From assembly GCF_900323885.1 (NCBI RefSeq), contig NZ_OOHJ01000030.1, positions 558,001 to 622,000 on the forward strand: DNA of 64,000 nucleotides. The letters are read 5' to 3'. A model generated the notes under the pieces. That model did not search any database and was not told where the DNA came from. It worked only from the letters and a program-made list of their open reading frames with translations. The stretch is from [Actinomadura] parvosata subsp. kistnae (GTDB lineage Bacteria; Actinomycetota; Actinomycetes; Streptosporangiales; Streptosporangiaceae). Shown here piece after piece: positions 41,976 to 52,057 of this stretch (position 1 is the stretch's first letter; the number at the start of each line of letters is the position of its first letter). The translations under genes were made by a program, and so were the position numbers.

Positions 41976-43262
41976 TCAGGCCGGTCTCGGGACGCCGCAG
42001 CCCCTCTGGAGCAGGTAGAAGTGCTGCAGGTACGCCCTGTGGTAGTCGGCGCTCGTGATGCGGACGAAGGCCTCGTCGGCCGCGCGCACCGAGTCGCCGA
42101 TGAGGTTGGCGCTGCCGGTGTAGACGCGCGGCGTGATGTCGCCGCCGTAGTCGCCGTCGATCAGCAGGTACTTGTTGTGCGGGTACGGCCCGGCGGTGTT
42201 GTCGCCCTGGCACTCGCGGAACCGGATGCCGGCCTGGGTCAGCCTGGAGGCGATGTCGCTGTCGATGTGGCGCGCGACGATGTCGACCCAGCAGCCCTTG
42301 CGGCGCAGGTCGGCCAGCTTGTCGGCCACCTGGGGGCGGGTGTTGTAGAAGAAGGTGTGGGCGATCCGCACGTCGGTCTGGTGCTTGGCGCCGTCGGTCC
42401 CGACGTAGGAGCAGGACACCTCGTTCAGGGCGTTCACCAGGGGGTCGCTGGCCGGGTTCGTGGGGTTCGGGTCGGGGCGGGGGGTGAAGTACGCGCGGTA
42501 GGTCGAGCCGGTGCGGGTGGAGAAGTACGGGTTGGCCGTGACGTCGGCCCTGTGCCGGGTCGTGTACTCCAGGTCGTGGTAGCTCAGGTAGCCGTCGTAG
42601 ACGGCGTCGTCGGCGAACGTCACCGAGTCCTGGAAGGCGCTGTCGGCGTCCCAGGCCGTGATGTTCGAGGAGGACTGGAAGACGACCTTGGAGCGGGTGG
42701 TGCCGTCCGCGAACGGGCCCGTCCGGGAGAAGATGAAGTACTTGTTGTGGTTGTAGGACCCGCGCTTGGAGCTGAGGCAGCCGCGGTCGGCGTCGTCCAC
42801 GCCGTCGGCGTCCTCAAACTGGTCGTCGCAGACGACGGCCCAGGAGCGCTGGGTGTCGTCGGTGCCGAGGCCGGCCTTGAGCGCGTCGTAGGCGGGGTTG
42901 GCGTACTCCTGGTGGGTGGCGGCCACCACGTACGTGGAGTCGTCGAGGATCACCTTGACCGACACACCGCGCCGGTGCGCGGCCAGCAGGGCGTCCACGA
43001 CCTCCTGGTCGCCGATCGCGAACACGGAGCCGCGAATCTGCTCGCCCGCCGGAGTGCCGTCGATGAGCCCGATGAGCTGGCTGAAGATCGCCCTGCGCTC
43101 CTGCAGCGTGCCCGAAGGGTTGTTGAACACGGGCCGGTCGATGACCGGCGGCGCGCCCGCCGTGACGCTCATGGCCACGCCGGCCGCCGCTGCGGGCGTG
43201 GCGCCGCCCAGCACCAGCGCGCCGGCGAGGGCGGCAAGGGATCTTCCTAACCTTTTGATCAT
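41976..43262 (-). CDS. Secreted phospholipase-D-superfamily protein
   Basis: 428 residues from the ATG at 43262. Signal to about residue 27. There are two HKD-type motifs: 'NHNKYFIFSRTGPF' followed by 'VVFQSSSNITAWD' (Asp of the first motif is not conserved), and 'PHNKYLLIDGDYGG' followed by 'VYTGSANLIGDSV'. Two catalytic histidines from such motifs form one active site in the family. The protein is exported, so a phosphodiesterase acting outside the cell (lipid or nucleic acid) is likely. It has no operon partner. Confidence 0.87.
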   Translation of the reverse strand: MIKRLGRSLAALAGALVLGGATPAAAAGVAMSVTAGAPPVIDRPVFNNPSGTLQERRAIFSQLIGLIDGTPAGEQIRGSVFAIGDQEVVDALLAAHRRGVSVKVILDDSTYVVAATHQEYANPAYDALKAGLGTDDTQRSWAVVCDDQFEDADGVDDADRGCLSSKRGSYNHNKYFIFSRTGPFADGTTRSKVVFQSSSNITAWDADSAFQDSVTFADDAVYDGYLSYHDLEYTTRHRADVTANPYFSTRTGSTYRAYFTPRPDPNPTNPASDPLVNALNEVSCSYVGTDGAKHQTDVRIAHTFFYNTRPQVADKLADLRRKGCWVDIVARHIDSDIASRLTQAGIRFRECQGDNTAGPYPHNKYLLIDGDYGGDITPRVYTGSANLIGDSVRAADEAFVRITSADYHRAYLQHFYLLQRGCGVPRPA

Positions 43263-43313
43263 GACCGGCCATCGTACGGCCACGAGCGCCGGATCGGGAC
43301 CGCGAAGCGCCGG

Positions 43314-43700
43314 TCAGCTCCCCGTGGCCGCGGCGCCGCCGGACGTGCGGGCCTTGGCGTACTCGGCGGCGCCGCCGGCGAAGTCGTAGAGGACGACCTG
43401 CTCGTCGCCCGCCACCCAGGCGTCGTGTCCGGGCGGGCAGACGAACACCTCCCCCGGGCCGACCTCGGCCTCGGTGCCGTCGTTCATCCGGATGCGCAGC
43501 CGGCCCTGGACGACGAACCCGTTGTGGTGCACCTCGCACGAGTCCGTGCCGGCGATCGGCTTGACCGACTCCGACCAGCGCCAGCCGGGCTCGAACGTGG
43601 CCACGCCGAAGCTGAGCCCGGACAGGGCGCACACTTCCAGGTGCCCCCTGGGGAAGTCGCGGCGCTCGTCCGGCTTGTCGATGCTCTTGACCTCGATCAT
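43314..43700 (-). CDS. Cupin-domain protein
   Basis: 128 residues, a single jelly roll: 'EVHHNGFVVQGRLRIRMND' is cupin motif 1 and 'VGPGEVFVCPPGHDAWVAGD' is motif 2. Two adjacent histidines could bind metal. No signal peptide. 'FEPGWRWSESVKPIAGTDSC' is shared with small actinobacterial cupins of unknown activity. It stands alone between PLD and M23 genes. Confidence 0.85.
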   Translation of the reverse strand: MIEVKSIDKPDERRDFPRGHLEVCALSGLSFGVATFEPGWRWSESVKPIAGTDSCEVHHNGFVVQGRLRIRMNDGTEAEVGPGEVFVCPPGHDAWVAGDEQVVLYDFAGGAAEYAKARTSGGAAATGS

Positions 43701-43841
43701 GACGTCCCCCTTCCGTCAGCTCCAGTCTTCCACCGGGCGAACGTCCTCACAAGGCGTCTACCTGCGCGAATGTCCCTGATCGAGGTCGGGGGGCGGGGGT
43801 GGGGCGGCGCGGGTGCGGCCGCCCCTGTCCGACCGCGTGTC

Positions 43842-44789
43842 TCAGTCGCAGTGTTCGAAGTCGCTGGCGTAGGAGGCGCTGCCGATCGTGCCGCCCCACT
43901 TGACGCACACTCCCGCCGCCTTCGCCTTCACCGGGCCGGCGTAGTAGCCGTAGTTGCCCTTGTCGGTCACCGGCTTCTGGCCCTTGGGCTCGAGGAAGGC
44001 CGACACCGGGGTCGACTTGCCCACGTTGGAGCTCTTGAGGGTGACGACGCAGTTGTTGCCGTTGCCCGCGTTGTAGAGCAGGTAGGCGCGCCCGCCGGTG
44101 AGGGGGGCCGAGTCGATGACGGCGAAGCCGGCGCCGCAGACCTGCTGCGGGGTGTAGCGGTTGCCGGAGCCGGAGCCGCCGCCGCCGTTGTCGGTGGGGG
44201 CCGGGGCGGCGCCGCCGCAGGCGTTGGTGCTCTTGATGGCCTTCTTCTGGCCCAGGGACACGGTCACGCCGTTCACGGTCGGGCTGGTGTCCATCGCGCC
44301 GCTCGGGGTGCGCTGCTCGTAGTGCAGGTGGGGAGCCTGCGAGCCGCCCGTCGATCCGACGGTGCCGATCACGGTGCCCTGGCCGACGCTCAGGGTGGCG
44401 CCGACGCCCCGCACCATGCTGGACAGGTGGGCGTAGCGGGTCCTGCTGCCGTCGGCGTGCCGGATCTCGACCCACTTGCCGTAGCTGGTGTTGCCTTCGT
44501 TGTGGAAGGTGGCGGTGCCGGCGGCGGTGGCCCGTACGGTCTTGCCGTTGATGCTCTCGCCCCCGTAGTTCTGCCAGTCGATGGCGCCCGAGGGGTTGTG
44601 GCCGCCCTTCCAGTTGTTGGCGTAGAAGGTCTTGCCACAGTCGAAGGGGCTCTGGTGGGACACGGCCGAGACGCTGACGGTCTGGGCCGAGGCGGCCTCA
44701 GGGACCAGGGTCGCGGCGAGGGCCAGCAACAGAGCGGTGCCGGCGGCCTTGCGGGAGTTCGGCCAGGCCGGTCTGCTGATCGTGGGCAT
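43842..44789 (-). CDS. Secreted M23 (LytM-type) peptidase
   Basis: 315 residues. Signal to about residue 35. The zinc site is visible as 'GHNPSGAIDWQ' (His and Asp) and 'PHLHYEQRTPSG' (HxH), with 'GNTSYGKWVEIRHADG' and 'YAHLSSMVRGVG' between. A Gly/Ser/Pro linker near 195-215 leads to a C-terminal domain of about 105 residues with four cysteines that may bind wall polymers. It would cut peptide bridges in peptidoglycan. A promoter and 5' hairpin lie upstream at 44855-44918. GAAAGG precedes the ATG. Confidence 0.9.
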   Translation of the reverse strand: MPTISRPAWPNSRKAAGTALLLALAATLVPEAASAQTVSVSAVSHQSPFDCGKTFYANNWKGGHNPSGAIDWQNYGGESINGKTVRATAAGTATFHNEGNTSYGKWVEIRHADGSRTRYAHLSSMVRGVGATLSVGQGTVIGTVGSTGGSQAPHLHYEQRTPSGAMDTSPTVNGVTVSLGQKKAIKSTNACGGAAPAPTDNGGGGSGSGNRYTPQQVCGAGFAVIDSAPLTGGRAYLLYNAGNGNNCVVTLKSSNVGKSTPVSAFLEPKGQKPVTDKGNYGYYAGPVKAKAAGVCVKWGGTIGSASYASDFEHCD

Positions 44790-44854
44790 GCTTACCTTTC
44801 TGGGCAGGCGCTTGAAGGGGTACTGCGCAGCGCCCGGCTACGTGGTGTCGACGC

Positions 44855-44881
44855 GGCCCGCGATCCTGGGACGTGCGGGCC
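44855..44881 (-). promoter_or_regulatory. 5'-leader hairpin of the M23 peptidase mRNA
   Basis: GGCCCGC (44855-44861) pairs with GCGGGCC (44875-44881) around a 13-nt loop. From the promoter at 44890-44918 transcription should start near 44883, so this stem would be the first structure in the mRNA, possibly stabilising it. I do not see the conserved elements of the cyclic-di-AMP riboswitch. Confidence 0.5.
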
Positions 44882-44889
44882 GATCTTGT

Positions 44890-44918
44890 AACGTAGCCGC
44901 TCTTGATCTCGTCATCAA
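44890..44918 (-). promoter_or_regulatory. Sigma-70-type promoter of the M23 peptidase
   Basis: On the minus strand TTGATG (44918-44913), exactly 17 nt, TACGTT (44895-44890). Good match to the housekeeping consensus, about 95 nt upstream of the ATG. Confidence 0.65.
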
Positions 44919-45048
44919 TCCGGGTCAGAAGAACTTTCGGTGTCATTTGTCGCGGCCAGAATCCTAGATGTAACCGGCCCGCATATGGGGTGAATCCGGC
45001 GAATCGGCCGGCCGGGGTCCCCTCCCCCGGCCGGCCGCCGCACTGCGC

Positions 45049-48000
45049 TCAGCGCACGCCGTACGCCTCGTGCACGGTCTGGGTGACGGTGTTGCCCGCC
45101 GCGTCGGACGCCCGCACCCGCAGGCTGACCGGCACACCGCGGGCGGGCGCGGCCGGGACGAGGGCGCTCACCGTGCCGCCGGACGGAGGCGAGGCCGGCG
45201 CGGCCCGCCAGGTCTTCTCACCGTCGAAGCTCACCCACGCCTTGATCGAGGTGATCCTGGGCGCCTTGCCCGCCGCCGCCTCGTGGTAGGCGTGCAGCCT
45301 GATCCGGTGGGCGCCCCGGCCGGTCGTGTTGCCGAGGTCCAGGCCGAGGTCGTAGCGCAGGTACACCAGCGGCTGCACCGCGCACGGCTCCGCGGAGCCC
45401 GCCACCAGGGTGCCGACGCAGTCCAGCCGGCTCTTGTCGTCCTTCGTCACCCGCGCGGAGGTGAACTCCCACTCGCTGCTGACCCGCCGGTCGTAGAACC
45501 TGTCCGCCAGCTCGGCGGGCACGGTGTCCAGCTCGTGGGTGAGCCGGTAACGGGCCCGGCCGGCGGGCAGCGTGAAGCCCGTGTACACGCCGGCCACCGG
45601 GGTCGGCGGCACCTCGGCCCCGTCCTGGTAGAGGCGCAGCCGCCCGGTCTGCACGGCCTCGGTGTAGAACGACTCGGCCTTCGCCTCGGGGAAGGTCAGC
45701 GGCAGCAGCGGGCTGAACACGTCACCCTGCCGGCACGCGCCGCACGCCAGCATCTCCGAGTACAGCGGCTCCTCCTCGAAGGCGCCGGGCACCGACGGCC
45801 CGCCGTACCACTCCTCGCCGCTCCTCGACCCGGCCTTGAGGCGCTGGACGACGCCCGCGAGCGGCAGCTCGGCCTCCAGGGCGGCGCCGTCGAGGGTGGT
45901 GCGCTGGATGAAGCTCTTCACCGCCTGCTCGGGGTCGACGACCGGGCCGACGTACTCCTCGCGTCGCGACGGCCCGCGGTACTGGAAGCCCTGCGCGAAG
46001 CTGACCGTCTCGCGGCCGGGGATCCACTGGTGCCAGGCCGCGGTCAGGTCGAGGGGCTGCTCGGCGTGGTAGTCGCGGTCGACGCGGGCCAGCTGCCGGG
46101 TGGCCGGCTCGTAGTGCTGGTCGGCGCCCACCTGGTCGAGCTGGTAAAACTTCAGGTGGTAGAGGTACGGGCTGGCCGCCTGCCCCTTCACCCGTACCTG
46201 CGCCTTGCCCTTGCTCTTCACCAGCTCACGCAGCGCCAGCCCTTGTGCGGGCGGCACGGTGACGGCCGGCAGCCGGGGCCGCAGCACCCCCTCCAGCGGC
46301 GTGTCGGCCGTGCACATGTGGCCCTTCAGGAAGAGGATCACGCCGGCCGCGCCGGCGGCGTGCAGGGCGTCGAGGTACTCCTGGGGCGTGGTGCAGTCCC
46401 ACTGGTTGTCGTGGAGATCGTCGTCGTGCTCCACCAGCGCCAGCTTGCCCTTGACCCGGCCGAGGTCGGCGGGGATCTGGGAGGCCGGGTCGGCCAGGCC
46501 GTGGATCGTGCCGAGGTCGACCACCTCCAGGCTCCGGACGCCGTCGAACTTCGGGACCGCCTCCCCGTAGAACTTGTACCGGGGAGCCAGCCGCAGCGCC
46601 GCGTTCACCTCCATCGTCAGCAGCGGGGCGACGGCGTCGCGGGCGTGCTGGAAGACCAGGGAGCCCTTGGCGACCTTGGGCGTGGGGGTGACCCAGAAGT
46701 CGTCGAGCCCGTACGCGAACAGGCTGGCCCAGCCCGAGGAGGAGCCGTTGCCGTCGTCGCGCATGACGCCGATCTCGTTGGTGGTGCCCTCGCTCGGCTT
46801 CGGCGTCTCGATGGTGATCCGGCGCGCCTTGGAGGCGTCGAGCGTGACCGTGACGGGCCCGCGCACGTCCACGTTCTCGGCGAGGACCACGGCCGTCTGC
46901 TGGCGCCGGTCGGCGTCGATCCACGTGACCGAGCTCTGGAAGGAGTACTGGCCGGCCGTGAGCCGCACGGTCTGCGAGCCGGAGCCGAGCCGGAAGGCGC
47001 TGCGGCCGTCGTCGAGGTTCAGGTAGGACAGGGCGCCGACGGACCAGCAGCCGTACGCGTCGGTGGCGCCGCACGGCTTGCCGTCGTGGCCGATGACGTC
47101 GATGCGCACGGGGTAGGACTGAGGCTCGATCAGGAAGCCGATCGGGATGCGCGCGACGGCCTGCCCGGTGGCGTCGGAGGCGGTGACGGCTCCGGTGTAC
47201 TCGCCCTTGGCCAGCGCCGGCACGTTCACCGAGACGGTGGCGGAGGCGGTACCGCCGGCCGGGACGGTGAGCGAGGTGTCGCCGCTGATCGCCCCGGCCG
47301 GCACCTCGCCGCCCGAGCCGGGCGCCAGCGTGGGCTTCAGCGACAGGGTGACCGGCTGCGGCCCGGCGTTGCCGAAGGTGACGGTGCGGGTGAGCGGCGC
47401 CTGGTCGAAGGCGAGGGTGCCCAGGTCGAGCGCCGGGGTCACCGCGTGCACCTGCTGCTTGACGGCTCTGGCCACGTCCAGGCGCCCGGCGCCCTGCTCG
47501 TAAGCGGTCAGGCCGACGTCGGTGGCCGCGCCCATCAGCGCGGCCTTGAGCCGGGCCGCCTTCCAGTCGGGGTGCTGCTGCGCGAGCAGCGCCGCCGCCC
47601 CCGACACGTGCGGGGTGGCCATGGACGTGCCCGACATGCTGGTGTAAAGGTCGCCGGGCAGGCTGCTGGCCGACGAGCGGGCCGCCATGATCGCCGCGCC
47701 CGGCGCGGCGATGTCCGGCTTGAGCGCGCGCTCGGGGTACCACAGCGGGCCGCGGCTGGAGAACGGTGCCAGCCCGTCGCGCTTGTCGGTCGCCGCGACG
47801 GTCAGCGCCGACGCGGCCACCCCGGGCGACTGGATGCTCTCCTTGGCGCCCTCGTTGCCCGCCGCGACCACGAACAGGGTGCCGGTCGAGGCGGTCAGCT
47901 CGTCGATCGTCCGCGACAGCAGGTCCGGGTACTCCAGCGGGGCGTCGCCGCCGATGCTGATGCTCACCACCGGGACGTCCTGCTCGGCCGCCCACTGCAT

Positions 48001-48986
48001 GCCGGCGATGAGCGCGGAGTCGAAGCAGGTGCCGTCGTTGCCGCAGACCTTGCCCACCAGCAGCGACGCGCCGGGGGCCACGCCCCGGTACTTGCCCGCC
48101 GACCCGGCGCCCGTGCCGGCGATGGTGGAGGCCACGTGCGTGCCGTGGCCGTGCCCGTCCACCGCCTCCGGCGAGGTGCCGGTGAAGTCGGCCGTGGCGG
48201 CGACCCGGCCGGCCAGGTCGGGGTGCGTGCGGTCCACCCCCGTGTCGAGGACCGCGACCTTCACGCCGGCGCCGTCGTAGCCGGCCTCCCAGACCTGCGG
48301 CGCGCCGACCAGCGGGACGCTCTCGCTGAGCGAGACGTGCTTGACCCGGTCCAGCCACAGCCGGCCCACCCCACCGCCCAGCCGCAGCTCCGCGCGGCGC
48401 GTCGCCTCGGCGGGCGGCACGTCGGTGCTCTGCAGGGCCTGCCAGAACGGGGAGCTGTCCTTCTTGGCGACCGCCAGGGCCGCGCCGTTCACGCTCGGCA
48501 GCTGCCGGCGCACCTTCGCCCCGGCCACCGCGGCCGCGCGCCGGTTCCGGTCCGCGTACTGGGCGATCAGCGGGACGTCGGCGCGCTCGGCGTCGCCGTA
48601 GCCGTTTCCTGCCAGGTACGTGACGTTGAACAGGCCCTCGTCCAGCACGCCCGAGCGGAGGTAGGGCCGGACGTCGTCCGGCACCACGTAGGTGTCGCCC
48701 TCGCGGGTGTAGGTGGTGAAGTCGCTCCTGCTGCCGTCGCTGCGGGTGGCGGGGCTGACGGTCACGTCCGCCACGCCGCCGGCGTTCCTGCCGTACGTCA
48801 CGGTGTCGCCGGTCACCAGCGTGATCGTGACGCGTCCGCCCGGGTCGGCGGGCCTCGCGGCGCCGGCCGCCGGAGGGCGGTCGACGCGGCGGCCGTCGCC
48901 GGCGGCACGGGGGCGGTGGCCGCGATCGCGGCCAGCAGGGCCGTGCCGGCGAGCAGCCGCCGTCCGGGCGATAACGGGAAGGTCAT
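45049..48986 (-). CDS. Very large secreted S8 (subtilisin-type) serine protease, frameshifted after the signal peptide
   Basis: About 1,310 residues. The ATG at 48986 (GGGAGCG upstream) begins a signal ('RLLAGTALLAAIAATAPVPP') in a different frame from the rest; one extra base in the C/G run near 48873-48878 joins them at 'GGRVTITLVTGDTV'. The catalytic triad is clear: Asp in 'VAVLDTGVDRTHPDL', His in 'DGHGHGTHVASTIAG', Ser in 'SGTSMATPHVSGAAALL'. After the protease domain come Fn3-like modules and a protease-associated domain ('LHAAGAAGVILFLKGHM'), then long beta-rich regions to the end. Probably an intact exported protease with a sequencing indel; if the shift is real, the protein is not secreted. 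Confidence 0.88.
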
Positions 48987-49392
48987 GGGCGCTCCCAGGG
49001 GGGTGAGGGGACGGGATGACCTGGCCCGGCGAAGGGTCCGCCGGGCAGATTCGGCCACAGGGTGACACGCGCCCGCGCCGACCGAAAAGGTTTACGGCTG
49101 GCCGGTTCCGGCGGTGACCGCCACCGGCCACGCGCGTCCGGGCCCTCACGTGCGGCAGGCATCGTCCGGAACCGGGTGACGATGCCGTCGGACCGCGATC
49201 GCGCCTCGCCACGCTGTCCCCGGGGTCGGCTGAATGGCCGATCCGGGGCTACTTCGCAAGGCGGAGATCGCCCCAGGGAAGATCAGGGTTTTCGTGGGTG
49301 GCTGCTCCGATGCCTGACCGGGCTGTCAAGGCCGATCTTGATGCGGGCGGAGGCCGAGAGCCGGGCTCCGCCCGTATCGGAGAAGGAGCGAC
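48987..49392. other. Intergenic stretch between divergent secreted-enzyme genes
   Basis: About 400 bp without a recognisable gene. It should hold the promoters of the S8 protease (minus) and the beta-lactamase-like gene (plus). A purine-rich ribosome-binding site (GGAGAAGGAG) ends at the plus-strand gene. No strong inverted repeat was seen. Confidence 0.45.
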
Positions 49393-50502
49393 ATGAACGT
49401 GAAGCGGACCGTGGCGGCCGCCGGGGCGGGCCTGGCCGTGACGATGGCGATGGCGATGGCGGCGGCCGTACCCGCCGGGGCCGCCACGACCGGAGCAGGC
49501 GAGCCCCGCTGGCAGGCGCTGCTCGACAGGATCGTCGCCAGTGGCGCGGTGTCCGCCGTCGCGGAGGTCCGCGACGGGACCAGGACCTGGCGCGGCACCA
49601 GCGGCAAGGCCCGCCTGGGCGGTGCCCGCCCGGCCCCCATGGACGGGCGGTTCCGGATCGGGAGCGTGACCAAGTCGTTCACCGCGACCGTGGTGCTCCA
49701 GCTGGCGGGCGAGGGGAAGCTGAGCCTGTCCGACAGCCTGGAGCGGTGGCTGCCCGGACTGGTGGCCGGCGGCTCCCGCATCACCGTCCGGCACCTGCTG
49801 CGGCACACCAGCGGGATCCCCGAGTACAGCACGACCATGTTCGACAAATGGGGCATTCCCAAGGAGCGCTTCCGCACCTGGTCGGCCCGCGAGCTGGTGG
49901 AGATGACGGACGGTCTCCCCCGCGAGTTCGCTCCCGGCGCCCGATACGGCTACTCCAACACCAACTACATCGTGCTCGGCATGCTGATCGAGAAGGTGAC
50001 CGGCAGCTCGTACGCGGCCGAGGTCGGGCAGCGCATCCTGCGGCCGCTCAGCCTGCGCGGCACCTTCGTGCCGGGAGCCTCCCCGGAGGTGCCCGGCCCG
50101 CACGCCCACGCGTACGCGCGGGTCACCAAGGGAGGTCAGAACGTCCCCGTGGACGTGACCCGGTTCAACCCCACGATGGCGGGCTCGGCCGGCGAGATCA
50201 TCTCCACCACCGCGGACCTCAACCGCTTCTTCCGCGCCCTGTTCCAGGGCAGGCTGCTGCGCCCCGCCCAGCAGAAGGAGATGAGGGACCTCGGCACGAT
50301 CAAGGAGTACGGGCTGGGCCTGGAGGCGGGGCCCCTGCCGTGCGGCACCGCGTGGGGGCACGGCGGCGGCACCCATGGCTACTCGACGGTGGCGTTCAGC
50401 TCGGCCGACGGCTCACGGCAGCTCGCCCTGTCGATGACCCCGTACTCCGGCGACCCCGAGAAGGCCGCCATGACCATGCTGATCGCCGCACTGTGCTCGT
50501 GA
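49393..50502 (+). CDS. Secreted serine beta-lactamase/D-Ala-D-Ala-carboxypeptidase-like hydrolase
   Basis: 369 residues. Signal to about residue 30. 'FRIGSVTKSFTATVVLQLAG' contains the S-x-x-K nucleophile, 'GARYGYSNTNYIVLGMLIEK' the Y-S-N motif and 'WGHGGGTHGYSTVAF' the HGG third motif of the class C/DD-peptidase (Pfam Beta-lactamase) fold. Actinomycete relatives are mostly D-alanyl-D-alanine carboxypeptidases or esterases, not resistance enzymes. Monocistronic. Confidence 0.9.
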   Translation: MNVKRTVAAAGAGLAVTMAMAMAAAVPAGAATTGAGEPRWQALLDRIVASGAVSAVAEVRDGTRTWRGTSGKARLGGARPAPMDGRFRIGSVTKSFTATVVLQLAGEGKLSLSDSLERWLPGLVAGGSRITVRHLLRHTSGIPEYSTTMFDKWGIPKERFRTWSARELVEMTDGLPREFAPGARYGYSNTNYIVLGMLIEKVTGSSYAAEVGQRILRPLSLRGTFVPGASPEVPGPHAHAYARVTKGGQNVPVDVTRFNPTMAGSAGEIISTTADLNRFFRALFQGRLLRPAQQKEMRDLGTIKEYGLGLEAGPLPCGTAWGHGGGTHGYSTVAFSSADGSRQLALSMTPYSGDPEKAAMTMLIAALCS

Positions 50503-50532
50503 CCGGCGCGCCGGCGACGGGATGGCGGGCGG

Positions 50533-51267
50533 TCACGCCGTCGTTCCGGCGTCGACGGTGATGGCGGTGCCGGTGATGGTGCGGCCGCCTTCTCCGGCGA
50601 GGTGGGCGACGGTGGCGGCGATGTCCTGGGGGGTGCAGTAGCGGTTCAGTGCCGTGTACGCGCGTTCCTCGTCGGCGCCGGGGCCGTCGGCCGGGTTCAT
50701 CTCGGTGTCGGTGGAGCCGGGGTGGACGAGGTTGGCGGTGATGCCGCGGGGGCCGAGGTCGCGGGCCAGGCCCTTGGTGAGGCCGATGAGCGCCGACTTG
50801 CTCATCGCGTACAGCGTCCAGCCCGGGTAGGGCACCCGCTCGGCCAGGCTGCTGCCGATGGTGATGATCCGGCCGCCCGCGCCCATCCGGCGGGCGGCGG
50901 CCTGGGCGAGGACGAGGCAGGCGCGGGGGTGGACGGCGAGGGTCCGGTCGATCTCCTCCAGCGTCACCTCGTCCAAGGGGCCGTAGGGAGCGATGCCGGC
51001 GTTGTTCACCAGGACGTCCAGCCGTCCCAGCTCGGCGACGGTCCTGTCGACCGCGCCGTGCAGCGCGGCGGCGTCGGCGGCCTGTGCGGGAATGGCCAGA
51101 CCTCGTGCGCCGGTGGCCTCGATGTCCTTGACCGTCGCGGCGGCGCGGTCGGCGGCGCGCTCGTAGGTGATCGCGACGTCCATCCCGTCCTCGGCCAGGC
51201 GTCGGGCGATGGCGGCTCCTATGCCCCGGCTCCCGCCTGTGACCAGCGCGACCCTGCCTCTTGTCAT
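50533..51267 (-). CDS. SDR-family oxidoreductase
   Basis: 244 residues. 'VALVTGGSRGIGAAIARRLA' (TGxxxGIG), 'VLVNNAGIAPYG' (NNAG) and the 'YAMSKSALIG' Y-x-x-x-K catalytic pair with Ser in 'TIGSSLAE' define a classical SDR that uses NAD(P)H. The motif after the first strand favours NADP. It is divergent from a TetR gene, with a long perfect operator between (51290-51331). It is probably repressed by that TetR protein; the carbonyl substrate would resemble its inducer. Confidence 0.93.
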   Translation of the reverse strand: MTRGRVALVTGGSRGIGAAIARRLAEDGMDVAITYERAADRAAATVKDIEATGARGLAIPAQAADAAALHGAVDRTVAELGRLDVLVNNAGIAPYGPLDEVTLEEIDRTLAVHPRACLVLAQAAARRMGAGGRIITIGSSLAERVPYPGWTLYAMSKSALIGLTKGLARDLGPRGITANLVHPGSTDTEMNPADGPGADEERAYTALNRYCTPQDIAATVAHLAGEGGRTITGTAITVDAGTTA

Positions 51268-51289
51268 GGTGTCCTCCGTCTCGGACGAA

Positions 51290-51331
51290 CCGGAACCGAT
51301 TCCGCTTGAGCCTAAGCGGAATCGGTTCCGG
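51290..51331. promoter_or_regulatory. Long perfect TetR operator
   Basis: CCGGAACCGATTCCGCTT (51290-51307), spacer GAGCCT, and its exact reverse complement (51314-51331). Each arm contains a GGAACC-GATTCC-type near palindrome, so two dimers may bind. It lies 23 bp from the SDR start and 35 bp from the TetR start. Confidence 0.85.
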
Positions 51332-51365
51332 TTACAAGTCCCGGCCGGCTTAGTACGCTGGCCCG

Positions 51366-51980
51366 GTGAAGAAGGACGTGGTCACCAAGCCGCGTCGCGA
51401 ACGAGCGGACGCGTCGCGCAACCGGGCCAAGATCCTCGCCGCCGCCGCCGGCATCGTGGCGGCCCGCGGCGTGGAGGCCCTGTCGATGGCCGAGGTGGCC
51501 GCCGCCGCGGGAGTGGGGGTCGGGACGCTCTACCGGCGTTTCGGGGACCGGTCGGGGCTGGCGTACGCGCTCATCGACGAGCGGGAGCGGCAGTTCCAGC
51601 AGGCCTTCCTCGAAGGGCCCGCCCCGCTCGGGCCGGGGGCTCCCGCTCCCGCCCGGGTCCGCGCCTTCCTGCACGCGCTCGTCGACCGCACCATGGACCA
51701 GCTCGACCTGCTCGTCATGGCCGAGACGGCGAGCCCGTTCGCCCGCTTCGGCGGCGCCTACGAGCTCTACCACCGGCACCTCGCGATGCTGCTCGCCCAC
51801 CTCCGGCCGGCCCACGACACGCCCTTCCTGGCCGATGCGCTCCTGGCTCCCCTGGCGGCCCCGCTCCTGGCGCACCGGCTGCGCGGCGGCGCGCTGACCC
51901 CCGAACGGGTGAAGGCGGGCCTCGACGACCTGCTCGCCGGGCTCGGCACGGCCGGCGAGGGGCGACCCGCTCAGGGGTGA
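51366..51980 (+). CDS. TetR-family regulator (divergent from SDR)
   Basis: 204 residues from a GTG. The helix-turn-helix 'ALSMAEVAAAAGVGVGTLYR' with 'RFGDRSGLAYALI' is canonical; the C-terminal ligand domain has the 'YHRHLAMLLAHL' segment of SbtR-like repressors. The GTG follows 'TTAGTACGCTGGCCCG' with no clear Shine-Dalgarno, so the mRNA may be leaderless, as is common for actinomycete regulators. It is expected to bind 51290-51331 and control itself and the SDR. Confidence 0.92.
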   Translation: MKKDVVTKPRRERADASRNRAKILAAAAGIVAARGVEALSMAEVAAAAGVGVGTLYRRFGDRSGLAYALIDERERQFQQAFLEGPAPLGPGAPAPARVRAFLHALVDRTMDQLDLLVMAETASPFARFGGAYELYHRHLAMLLAHLRPAHDTPFLADALLAPLAAPLLAHRLRGGALTPERVKAGLDDLLAGLGTAGEGRPAQG

Positions 51981-52057
51981 AGGCTCCAGCCCGCTCCGGT
52001 GGGCCGACGACGTCCTCGGGCTGGTCGAGGCGTCCGTCGTCCCGTGTGGCTGGCGGT

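Noticed and set aside
44790..44990. Possible cyclic-di-AMP riboswitch before the M23 peptidase
   Set aside because: Such riboswitches often precede wall hydrolases, but I could not find the conserved core; only a simple hairpin and a promoter are visible.
45070..49065. 1,331-codon plus-strand frame opposite the S8 protease
   Set aside because: The protease triad and domain order on the minus strand are unambiguous; the plus frame has no recognisable domain.
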